Below are positions 1 through 5,908 of a stretch of 13,024 bases of DNA, in pieces. The DNA is taken from contig CALEMG010000014.1 of the NCBI GenBank assembly GCA_937910835.1, forward strand, positions 1 through 13,024, given 5' to 3'. How positions within the stretch are numbered: the stretch's first letter is position 1; each line of letters starts with the position of its first letter. Source of the DNA: an uncultured Alphaproteobacteria bacterium. Its GTDB lineage: Bacteria; Pseudomonadota; Alphaproteobacteria; Sneathiellales; Sneathiellaceae. The notes beneath the pieces are model-generated. The model saw only the letters and a program-made list of their open reading frames with translations. It had not been told where the DNA came from and did not search any database. A program made the position numbers and the translations under genes.

Positions 1-245
1 AAGGCGTTCTCTTGACCATGATCGATAAGCGCAATAATCTGTCCCTGCAGGTGGCACAGGATGTCCGCGATTTTCTCGGGGACAAGGTTTATCGGACTGT
101 TATTCCCCGCAATGTGCGGATTTCGGAAGCCCCCAGCCACGGCAAGCCCGTATTGATTTATGACCATCGCTGCGCCGGGAGTCAGGCCTATATCCGCCTT
201 GCCAGTGAAGTGATCCGGCGGGAACGCCATCTGAACGCCGCCTGA
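1..245 (+). CDS. parA: ParA (Soj) chromosome-partitioning ATPase, C-terminal part only
   Basis: This is the 3' end of a gene that starts before the window; the reading frame is open from base 3 with no stop, so the true start is outside. The visible part reads GVLLTMIDKRNNLS, then VIPRNVRISEAPSHGKPVLIYD, the conserved C-terminal third of chromosomal ParA/Soj. ParA is a deviant-Walker ATPase that binds DNA nonspecifically and, together with ParB-parS, moves the replication origins apart. The Walker motifs lie upstream and cannot be checked. It ends 22 bases before the ATG of parB, consistent with a parAB operon. The TTG at 12 and ATG at 18 lie inside the conserved fold and are not starts. Identification is firm from sequence and neighbour. 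Confidence 0.95.
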   Translation, partial: GVLLTMIDKRNNLSLQVAQDVRDFLGDKVYRTVIPRNVRISEAPSHGKPVLIYDHRCAGSQAYIRLASEVIRRERHLNAA

Positions 246-267
246 CGGCTGGAATGTGAAATAAGTG

Positions 268-1383
268 ATGTCTGACGATAGCTCAAAAAAGAAATTGGGG
301 CGGGGGTTGTCCGCCCTCCTTGGTGACGACGCGGCCACGGATTACGCCGATCTGGATAAAGTCCGCTCGGCCAAGGAAGTTCCGGTGGAACAGCTGCGCG
401 CCAACCAGTATCAGCCGCGCCTCGACTGGGATATGGACGCGCTGGAAAGCCTTTCCGCCTCCATTGCTGAAAAGGGTGTTCTTCAACCTATTCTGGTGCG
501 CCGCAATCCGGGCAGTTATAGCGAGTATGAGATCGTCGCAGGAGAACGGCGCTGGCGGGCGGCGCAAAAGGCTCAGCTTCACACGGTGCCGGTCATTATT
601 AAGGAGCTGACCGACGCTGAATCCATGGAAATTGCGCTGATTGAGAATATCCAGCGTGAAGACCTCTCCCCGATCGAGGAGGCGGAAGCCTACAAGCGAC
701 TAATGGGTGAGTTTGATCATACCCAGGAAAGCCTGTCGCAGCATGTCGGCAAGAGCCGGACCCATGTCGCCAATATGATGCGGCTCTTAACCCTGCCCGC
801 CACGGTTCAGACGATGGTGCGGGAGGGGAGCTTGTCCGCCGGTGCCGCGCGCGCGTTGATCAATCATGAGAATGCGCAGAAGCTTGCGAAAAAGATCGTC
901 GCAGAAGGATTGAGCGTACGAGCCGCAGAAAAGCTGGTGAAAAAGGGTGATGGGGAGCCGGGCGATGAGGCGAAGAGCCCCCGCGCACCCAAGGCATCGA
1001 AAGTCGAGAAGAGCCCCGATGTCCGGGAGCTTGAAGACGATCTCACTAATGCGATCGGTATGGAGGTGGTGATTGATCACTTCGCCGATGGACGGGGCAC
1101 GGTGACCATAAATTACGGAAATCTTGACCAGCTGGATGATGCCTGCCGGCGTTTGACCCGCGAACCGCTCCCCACGCTCAATGATAGCAAGGAAGAAGAC
1201 CCCATCGAAGAAGGGGATGATCTCCGCGATGAGTTCGAGGCCTTTAAGAAAGATGCCGAAGCCGATGCAGACGCGGCGGCGGAGCCTGCGCCCGAGGAAA
1301 CGGACGAAGAGCCCGACAGCGAGCGCGAATATGATTACGACGACGAAATCAAGGACGCCCTTGGTGACGCATTGAAAGAATAA
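268..1383 (+). CDS. parB: ParB chromosome-partitioning protein (parS-binding CTPase) with long acidic C-terminal extension
   Basis: ParB binds parS sites near the origin, uses CTP to slide along DNA as a clamp, and stimulates ParA. The ATG at 268 is chosen; a GTG at 265 is in frame directly before it, and neither has a strong Shine-Dalgarno. Numbering from that GTG, I see the N-terminal KLGRGLSALLG peptide (10-20, ParA-contacting type), box I NQYQPR (47-52), the CTP-binding GERRWRAA (93-100), box III ENIQREDLSPIEEAEAY (127-143), the helix-turn-helix around TQESLSQHVGKSRTHVANMM (153-172), and the dimerisation domain GTVTINYGNLDQLDDACRRL (278-297). Family members usually end soon after this point. 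Here about 74 further residues follow, with 31 Asp/Glu against 7 Lys/Arg in 301-372. The core identity is secure; the tail is odd and discussed as a finding. Confidence 0.96.
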   Translation: MSDDSSKKKLGRGLSALLGDDAATDYADLDKVRSAKEVPVEQLRANQYQPRLDWDMDALESLSASIAEKGVLQPILVRRNPGSYSEYEIVAGERRWRAAQKAQLHTVPVIIKELTDAESMEIALIENIQREDLSPIEEAEAYKRLMGEFDHTQESLSQHVGKSRTHVANMMRLLTLPATVQTMVREGSLSAGAARALINHENAQKLAKKIVAEGLSVRAAEKLVKKGDGEPGDEAKSPRAPKASKVEKSPDVRELEDDLTNAIGMEVVIDHFADGRGTVTINYGNLDQLDDACRRLTREPLPTLNDSKEEDPIEEGDDLRDEFEAFKKDAEADADAAAEPAPEETDEEPDSEREYDYDDEIKDALGDALKE

Positions 1384-1432
1384 TTCAATTTAAAATTGTT
1401 CTGAATAGTACGTATCTCACATTAAACTTGAT

Positions 1433-1750
1433 ATGAGCCTAGACAATCTCAGCGATGATAAAGGCGGGGCGCAAGTTATGCTGTGTCAGCGCGCCGGTCG
1501 CTGGGAAACGGGACCAATGGTGCCACCTTTTGGACAAGGGGTGATGTTTCAGCTCAACGTCGACGATATTTCTTCCCTTCAGGACGCGCTCGCGCGTGCA
1601 GATTGGCCAATTCATAGCCCGCTTCGCGATGTATGGCGTAACGTTGGCGATAGAGAATCCGGGCAGCGGGAGATTTTCGTTCTCGACCCTGACGGTTATC
1701 TTCTGATGATCAACCAGGCCCTTGGTGAAAGACCGCTAGCAAAACCGTAA
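1433..1750 (+). pseudogene. VOC/glyoxalase-bleomycin-resistance-like protein, N-terminally truncated remnant
   Basis: The 105-residue frame matches the C-terminal two thirds of small VOC-superfamily proteins: GGAQVML, a W-containing loop, GVMFQLNVDDISSLQDAL, then FVLDPDGYLLMINQALGERP at the end. Family members are usually about 120-130 residues and open with a beta-alpha-beta-beta segment that supplies half of the metal or ligand site. That segment is missing here. The frame is closed upstream by a TAG at 1406, the bases between parB and 1433 do not encode the lost part in this frame, and no Shine-Dalgarno precedes the ATG. It lies 49 bases after parB on the same strand, so it could be read through from the parAB transcript. 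I read it as a 5'-deleted remnant; a short functional protein is possible but less likely. Confidence 0.6.
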
Positions 1751-1764
1751 TATTTTCAAATGCT

Positions 1765-1791
1765 TGCCGTATTAAAATACTCAATGCGGCA
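1765..1791. terminator. Stem-loop between convergent VOC remnant and lysR gene, possible weak bidirectional terminator
   Basis: TGCCGTATT (1765-1773) pairs with AATGCGGCA (1783-1791) over nine positions, with one G-T wobble and a nine-base loop. It sits between two convergent genes and covers the lysR stop codon. Neither strand has a clear T-run after the stem, so intrinsic termination is uncertain. Confidence 0.35.
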
Positions 1792-2677
1792 GGGGGCTGA
1801 ATGTGTCTACGAGATTATCGATTATGTCCCGCACCTTTGGTGAGAGGTTTCGTTTGTCGGAATAGACAGCGATGATATCGGAGGCCTCTTCCTCATAATC
1901 GGGGAGGAGGGTGATGAGGCGGCCCGCCGCGATGTCCGGCTCCACCAGGTAAGAGGAAAGCTGTGCGATGCCAAGCCCGGCGAGGGTTGCATGATAGACG
2001 GCATCGGCGCTGTTGGCGTCGAAATTGCCGGTTGCGGCAAAGGTCCAGGTTTCATCCCCACGCTTAAAGTGCCAGTCATTCCAATGTGTTACCGTTGAAA
2101 TTCTAAGGCAGTTGTGGTTTTTAAGATCCGTGGGTGTCTTCGGCGTGCCGTGAGTCGCGATATAGGACGGCGCCGCGCAGAGGAGACGCTTGCTGCTCGC
2201 CAGTTTGCAGGCGACGAGCGATGTATCGGTGATTTGTTCCGGGAATCGGATCGCGAGATCAAAGTCGGAATCAGAGAGATCGATATGGCGGTCGGTCAGC
2301 TCCAGCTCGACCTTCAACGCGGGATAATTGGCGGTAAAGGCGGGCATTAGCGGCATCAGGCAGGATTTGCCAAAGGCGACCGTGGCGGCAATCCGCAGAT
2401 TTCCCTGCGGCCGGCCACTGAATGACTGCGCCAGTTCCTCCGCGCGGTGTACTTCGGCGGAAATCTGCGCACAGCGCTCATAAAAGCTGCGCCCCTCCAG
2501 TGTGGTGGAGACTTGCCGCGTTGACCGATTGAGCAATCGCACACCAAGCCGGTCTTCCAGCTGGCTGATCTGCTTGCTGACGGCGGAGGGCGTGAGACCA
2601 AGGCTGCGCGCGGTAGCTGAGAAGCTGCCGTGATCCACCACATTGGCGAAAAGGATCATCTGACTGGCGATATCCAT
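1781..2677 (-). CDS. LysR-family transcriptional regulator (CrgA-like effector domain)
   Basis: At 298 residues this is the normal LysR length. The N-terminus holds the winged helix-turn-helix: FANVVDHGSFSATARSLGLTPSAVSKQI, then LEDRLGVRLLNRSTRQVSTT within residues 10-60. The rest is a periplasmic-binding-like effector domain; GNLRIAATVAFGK opens it, and the segment DFDLAIRFPEQITDTSLVA is typical of the CrgA-like subgroup. The effector cannot be told from the sequence. The ATG at 2677 has AGGGAC about a dozen bases upstream. The gene diverges from the small-protein/GNAT pair across 149 bases that contain repeats and a dyad (2745-2796). LysR proteins commonly control the divergent gene, so that pair is its likeliest target (inference). 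Its 3' end faces the VOC remnant. Confidence 0.93.
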   Translation of the reverse strand: MDIASQMILFANVVDHGSFSATARSLGLTPSAVSKQISQLEDRLGVRLLNRSTRQVSTTLEGRSFYERCAQISAEVHRAEELAQSFSGRPQGNLRIAATVAFGKSCLMPLMPAFTANYPALKVELELTDRHIDLSDSDFDLAIRFPEQITDTSLVACKLASSKRLLCAAPSYIATHGTPKTPTDLKNHNCLRISTVTHWNDWHFKRGDETWTFAATGNFDANSADAVYHATLAGLGIAQLSSYLVEPDIAAGRLITLLPDYEEEASDIIAVYSDKRNLSPKVRDIIDNLVDTFSPLPH

Positions 2678-2744
2678 GGGCTCGTGTCCCTATTTATTAC
2701 TATCAGGCAAAGCTGCTATGACCAGATTTACTCTTCTCAAATGA

Positions 2745-2796
2745 TGCAACGCAACATATTTATTGCAGTGCAGCATATATATGACTGCAGAATATG
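2745..2796. promoter_or_regulatory. Imperfect TGCAR-CATAT repeats and AT-rich dyad, candidate regulator-binding region
   Basis: Two 19-base units start at 2745 (TGCAACGCAACATATTTAT) and 2764 (TGCAGTGCAGCATATATAT) and agree at 15 of 19 positions; a shorter third copy, TGCAGAATAT, follows at 2786. Within them CATATATATG (2774-2783) is a perfect palindrome, flanked by TGCAG at 2769 and CTGCA at 2785 as inverted arms offset by one base. The element lies between divergent lysR and the 2827 gene, 31 bases before the latter's ATG, where an operator or activator site would be expected. The binding protein is inferred, not shown. Confidence 0.45.
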
Positions 2797-2826
2797 TCTT
2801 TCGCAAGAGTAAAAGAGGAAATTTCG

Positions 2827-3072
2827 ATGAATGATTTGTTTCAAGACAAAACGGATGGAAATATCACACTTGCGGACATCGACAGCGGCATTCGGGAGGC
2901 GCGACGGCTTAGAAGTGAAGAAATTCACCGGCTGTCAAGGGTTGCCAACGTGTGGGTCCGCAAGGAATTTAACGAGCTTGCCCGGGCTGGCAAGCGGGGC
3001 GGGGGCTGGCTGATCCATAAAATAGAAGCCATGACCGTCCGGCATCAGCACACACGGGTGCATTATGACTAA
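2827..3072 (+). CDS. Small basic protein of unknown function, coupled to downstream GNAT gene
   Basis: An 81-residue protein that I do not recognise. The ATG at 2827 is chosen because AGAGGA (2814-2819) lies seven bases before it; an in-frame ATG at 2794 lacks such a site. After an acidic/polar start (residues 1-20), a basic amphipathic-looking helix follows: GIREARRLRSEEIHRLSRVA (21-40), then NVWVRKEFNELARAGKRGGG (41-60), and a His-rich end with VRHQHTRVHYD. There is no signal peptide or hydrophobic membrane segment. Its last codons overlap the GNAT start by eight bases (3065-3072), which points to translational coupling and a shared role. It could bind nucleic acid or membrane, or be the acetylation substrate or partner of the GNAT; none of these is shown. 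Confidence 0.75.
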   Translation: MNDLFQDKTDGNITLADIDSGIREARRLRSEEIHRLSRVANVWVRKEFNELARAGKRGGGWLIHKIEAMTVRHQHTRVHYD

Positions 3073-3613
3073 TCCCGTAAAAACGGGGCTTTTACAGCCC
3101 CGGCCCGGCTTTCTTACGCCGATTTACCGGGAATTGCGCCCGTTGGAGCATTATCTCCTGCGGGATCATCTGCTCCGGCTTAGCCCGGAAAGCCGGGTGT
3201 TTCGTTTCGGCAGCCCCGTTTCCGAGCGGTTGATCAATAGCTATTGCCGAAATGAGGGTCGACCAATGCCGATCATCTGCGGTGCTTTTATCGGGGATAC
3301 GCTCCGTGGGGTGGTTGAACTCCGTTTTGACCGGTCTCTGCCGCGCTATTTTGCCGAACTTGGCATCAGTGTCGAGGATGACTGGCAGGATATCGGCATT
3401 GGCTCCCGGTTGATGGAACTGGCGCTGCGCTGCGCTCGGGATAACGGGATCGCCCGGCTTGAGGTGAATTTTCTGCCTCATAATGTGGCGATGCGCCGTC
3501 TTGCCTGGAAGTTTGGCGCAGGCTTCTCCCACCAGACAGGTCTGACCAAGGGTATTTTCACCCTGAAGGACCCGAACTTTGCGGCTGTCGCCGGGTCCAA
3601 GCGGCCGCAATAG
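3065..3613 (+). CDS. GNAT-family N-acetyltransferase
   Basis: This 182-residue protein has the acetyl-CoA-binding fold of GNAT enzymes. Motif A reads AELGISVEDDWQDIGIGSRLMELALRCA (97-124 region), with the pyrophosphate-binding Q-x-x-G-x-G at 108-113; motif B follows as LPHNVAMRRLAWKFGAGF. The preceding strands (CGAFIGDTLRGVVELRF, 72-88) form the usual central sheet. The first 60 residues, with PRPGFLTPIYRELRPLEHYLLRDHLLRLSPESRVFRF, resemble GNATs acting on small molecules or proteins with a substrate-side helix pair; the substrate cannot be named. The ATG overlaps the upstream small gene by eight bases with no strong Shine-Dalgarno of its own, so translation probably depends on that gene. It ends 42 bases before the end of the convergent PNPOx gene. 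Confidence 0.9.
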   Translation: MTNPVKTGLLQPRPGFLTPIYRELRPLEHYLLRDHLLRLSPESRVFRFGSPVSERLINSYCRNEGRPMPIICGAFIGDTLRGVVELRFDRSLPRYFAELGISVEDDWQDIGIGSRLMELALRCARDNGIARLEVNFLPHNVAMRRLAWKFGAGFSHQTGLTKGIFTLKDPNFAAVAGSKRPQ

Positions 3614-3655
3614 CTCTTGTCTGGTGCCCCCGTCCGCCACTCAACCTGTCAGCCC

Positions 3656-4276
3656 TTAATAAAGGGTCGACTGCTGGCGGGCGGGGAGCTCTGCATCGTA
3701 GGTTGCCGCATCGAAGCCGGGTTTGGCGGCCTTCGTCATCTGGCCCGCCGTCGGCACGTCGCTTTTGGCGATCTGTGCGGCCGGATCCCAGAGTTTCGAG
3801 CGTTTCAGAGCCCGCGCGCATTGGAAATAGACCGCGTCGATCTCGATCAGCAGAACCGAGCGTGGTGTCGTGGCGCCAACCGTAAAGCTTTGAATTAATT
3901 GAGGTTCCGTTGTTATGACGGCGCGGCCGTTGATGCGCAGGCATTCCTCTATCCCCGGGATAAGGAAAAGCAGCGCGATGCGCGGATCCTGAACAATATT
4001 ACGCAAGGTATCGATGCGGTTATTGCCGCGCCGGTCCGGAATGGCGATATGCCGGTCATCGAGAAGGCGAAAAAGCTGTCCCGGCGCGTCGCCGCGCGGC
4101 GAACAATCAAGCCCGCCGTCTCCGACACTCGCCAGCGCAAGAAATGGCGCCTTTTCGATCCATTGGCGGTACTCGGGGGTCAGCGCCGATGTCTCCTTTG
4201 CGAGCGAATTGGGGTAAACAGGGACATAAAGCGCCTCCAGCGCGTCAATCGACGTAATTTCATGTGAATCTGGCAT
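3656..4276 (-). CDS. Pyridoxamine 5'-phosphate oxidase-family FMN protein (MSMEG_1061-like)
   Basis: From the ATG at 4276, which has AAGGT about ten bases upstream, the product is 206 residues; an earlier TTG at 4309 is a poorer start. It matches the PNPOx-like split-barrel flavoproteins of the MSMEG_1061/DR_2398 type. Visible signatures are FLALASVGDGGLDCSPRGDAPG (45-66), IPDRRGNNRIDTLRNI (79-94), LLFLIPGIEECLRINGRA (102-119) and the late YFQCARALKRSKLWDP (150-165). Such proteins bind FMN (some relatives F420) and reduce or oxidise small molecules; the physiological substrate is unknown, and it is not the vitamin B6 PdxH. It lies 35 bases downstream of the hxlR gene on the same strand, so the two likely form an operon under HxlR control. 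Confidence 0.88.
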   Translation of the reverse strand: MPDSHEITSIDALEALYVPVYPNSLAKETSALTPEYRQWIEKAPFLALASVGDGGLDCSPRGDAPGQLFRLLDDRHIAIPDRRGNNRIDTLRNIVQDPRIALLFLIPGIEECLRINGRAVITTEPQLIQSFTVGATTPRSVLLIEIDAVYFQCARALKRSKLWDPAAQIAKSDVPTAGQMTKAAKPGFDAATYDAELPARQQSTLY

Positions 4277-4311
4277 CTGTATCGACCTTAATATCAAAAA
4301 GCAGCGCAATT

Positions 4312-4644
4312 TCAGGGCATATCAAGGGTTTTTGCCCAGTTCTCCGCCCATTTATCGAAGCGGCCCAGTTTCTTCGCAAGTTCCGCTCCCATTTCAGTGT
4401 AGCCATAGCCGCCCTCCTCATGATTGACAAGACCAAGTTCGCGGAGGGTCTTAAGGCGCTGGTTAAGAATGGTGGGTGAAATCTCGTCACAATGGCTGCG
4501 CAACTCGCGGAAGGTCATCCGGCCGGTTCGAAGTTCCCAGATAATACGTAAAGTCCAGCGTTGGCCCAGGACGTCGAACAGAACCATAATCGGCCGACCC
4601 GTTGTCGATCCGCGCACCTGCATGCCCGGTTTCTTGTCGGTCAT
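4312..4644 (-). CDS. HxlR-family winged-helix transcriptional regulator
   Basis: A compact 110-residue HxlR protein. Key stretches are VLGQRWTLRIIWELRTGRMTFRELRS (25-50) and EISPTILNQRLKTLRELGLV (54-73), then the wing GGYGYTEMGAEL and the closing helix LGRFDKWAENWAKTL. HxlR proteins bind DNA as dimers and often sense electrophiles, oxidants or disulfide stress. The N-terminal cysteine used by redox-sensing relatives is absent; the only Cys is C52, within the helix-turn-helix region. The ATG at 4644 has an ideal AAGGAG eight bases upstream. It is first in a two-gene operon with the PNPOx flavoprotein and diverges from the CMD-family gene across 74 bases carrying an inverted repeat, the natural place for autoregulation plus control of the divergent gene. 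Confidence 0.93.
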   Translation of the reverse strand: MTDKKPGMQVRGSTTGRPIMVLFDVLGQRWTLRIIWELRTGRMTFRELRSHCDEISPTILNQRLKTLRELGLVNHEEGGYGYTEMGAELAKKLGRFDKWAENWAKTLDMP

Positions 4645-4661
4645 GAAAAAATCTCCTTGAC

Positions 4662-4703
4662 GCTACATAATCAGTAGCATATGTCTGCTACATAAAATAT
4701 AGC
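4662..4703. promoter_or_regulatory. Candidate HxlR operator: GTAGCA-N6-TGCTAC inverted repeat and GCTACATAA direct repeat
   Basis: GTAGCATATGTCTGCTAC (4674-4691) is an inverted repeat with six-base arms and a six-base spacer. GCTACATAA also occurs twice, at 4662-4670 and 4687-4695, 25 bases apart, and a further TAGC (4700-4703) gives a third half-site. The element fills the 74-base gap between divergent hxlR and the CMD gene, so a bound HxlR dimer would cover both promoters. The dyad is seen directly; binding by HxlR is inferred from position and family habit. Confidence 0.55.
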
Positions 4704-4718
4704 ACAGGAGAAATCAAA

Positions 4719-5264
4719 ATGAAACAAATTCTGATGCCGATAGAAACCCCATACCCGCCAGAAATTTCAGAAATATTAAAGACTTACCCGCAAAGAGACG
4801 GTTATATCCTGAAGCTGTTCCGCGTTTTTGCGAACAGCCGCCGTTTCCTCAAAAAAGCAGTGCCCAACCTGCTCGACCGGGACAGTCCGTTGCCCATGCG
4901 GCTGCGGGAGATTGTTATCTTGCGCGTTACCGCGAACCGCAATTGCGAATATGAATGGGGCGTGCATGTGGGCGCCTTCGCGGAACATGTGAAATTCACG
5001 CCTGAACAGATTCGCGCGACACGGACCGAGGGGCCCGACGCGTCCTGCTGGCCGGAGGAGGAGGGATTGCTCCTCCGTGTGGTCGATGAAATCTGCGAAA
5101 AAGGCGACTTGAGCGAGGAAACCCTCAAAAAATTCCAGTCTGCCTGGACCCTCGAAGAGCAGCTCGAAATCATCGCCCTCTGCGGCGTCTATCACACCGT
5201 CAGCTTCACCGCCAATATCTCCCGCATTGACGGAGAGGACTTCGCGTCGAAATTCCCGGATTAA
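4719..5264 (+). CDS. Carboxymuconolactone decarboxylase (CMD/AhpD-like) family protein
   Basis: The 181-residue protein carries the CMD-family core: DRDSPLPMRLREIVILRVTANRNCEYEWGVHVGAFAE (53-89), followed by FTPEQIRA and the second helical hairpin with LEEQLEIIALCGVYHTVSFTAN. In AhpD the active site is C-x-x-C-x-x-x-H; here it reads C76-E-Y-E79-W-G-V-H83, so the second cysteine is replaced by glutamate. A thiol peroxidase role is therefore unlikely, and it belongs with the many CMD proteins of unknown substrate. The ATG at 4719 has AGGAG eight bases upstream. It diverges from hxlR and is probably controlled by it. Its TAA overlaps the stop of the convergent HAD gene by three bases. Confidence 0.9.
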   Translation: MKQILMPIETPYPPEISEILKTYPQRDGYILKLFRVFANSRRFLKKAVPNLLDRDSPLPMRLREIVILRVTANRNCEYEWGVHVGAFAEHVKFTPEQIRATRTEGPDASCWPEEEGLLLRVVDEICEKGDLSEETLKKFQSAWTLEEQLEIIALCGVYHTVSFTANISRIDGEDFASKFPD

Positions 5265-5905
5265 AGCCCCAATAAACCCGGTAACTCGTTCATATTCTTG
5301 AAAATTCTCGCGCCGGTGCCGGCGAGGTCTTTGCCGTCGTGAGGGGGTGCGAAGCCATAGCAGGGGATATCGGCTCGGGCGGCCCCGGTGGCGCCAAGGA
5401 CGCTATCCTCAATCACCACGGCGCGGGCGGGTTCCATCTTGAAGGCTTTGAGGGCGGCCTGAAACAGCGCCGGATCGGGTTTGGAGGTTTTGAGCGTATG
5501 GGCGGAAAATATCGCGCCCTCAAACCTTGGGAGAAGGCCGGTCTGGCCGAGGGTAATGGCCATCTTATCCTCACTCCCGTTGGAGGCGACGCAAAAGGGA
5601 AGGTTGATTGCATCGAGACGGTTCAGAATATCGTGAATCCCGTCCATCGCGGGCACGCCTTTCTTCAGTGCGGTGAATTCCTCCGCATAAACGTCCTTTA
5701 TCCACCCCTCGGGCAGGGCCGCGCCGAGCCTTTTCGCCTCTTTCTCGACATTTACCATGCTCCATCCGGTGAACATGGCCGTGCATTCCTCCGCAGAGAG
5801 GGAAAGGCCATGGCGAGTGAGGTTTTCGGCAAGGACAGCGTTGGACGTGGGTTCCGTATCCACAAGAACCCCGTCACAGTCAAAAATGACAAGTTCCGGG
5901 CGCAT
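5261..5905 (-). CDS. HAD-superfamily (subfamily IA) phosphatase, phosphoglucomutase/phosphoglycolate-phosphatase-like
   Basis: A 214-residue haloacid-dehalogenase-fold hydrolase with all catalytic motifs: motif I VIFDCDGVLVDTE (nucleophile D9, acid/base D11), motif II VASNGS (S108), motif III lysine in SKPDP (K142), and motif IV VVIEDS (E166-D167). The cap between residues about 16 and 85 is the small helical type of subfamily IA. The DGVLVDTEPTSN start and the cap suggest action on a sugar phosphate or phosphoglycolate; the substrate cannot be fixed. It starts three bases after the holA stop and has GGAG ten bases before its ATG, so it is the last gene of the leuS-lptE-holA transcript. Its 3' end overlaps the convergent CMD gene by three bases, leaving no room for a separate terminator. 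Confidence 0.9.
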   Translation of the reverse strand: MRPELVIFDCDGVLVDTEPTSNAVLAENLTRHGLSLSAEECTAMFTGWSMVNVEKEAKRLGAALPEGWIKDVYAEEFTALKKGVPAMDGIHDILNRLDAINLPFCVASNGSEDKMAITLGQTGLLPRFEGAIFSAHTLKTSKPDPALFQAALKAFKMEPARAVVIEDSVLGATGAARADIPCYGFAPPHDGKDLAGTGARIFKNMNELPGLLGL

Positions 5906-5908
5906 CTT

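Noticed and set aside
2827..3613. Classic DUF1778-GNAT (TacAT-type) toxin-antitoxin pair
   Set aside because: Order and overlap fit, but the small protein lacks a recognisable ribbon-helix-helix and the GNAT lacks clear TacT signatures; kept only as an open possibility in the findings.
3653..3666. CCCTT-AATA-AAGGG hairpin between the convergent GNAT and PNPOx genes as a terminator
   Set aside because: Five-pair stem with no T-run on either strand; too weak to call.
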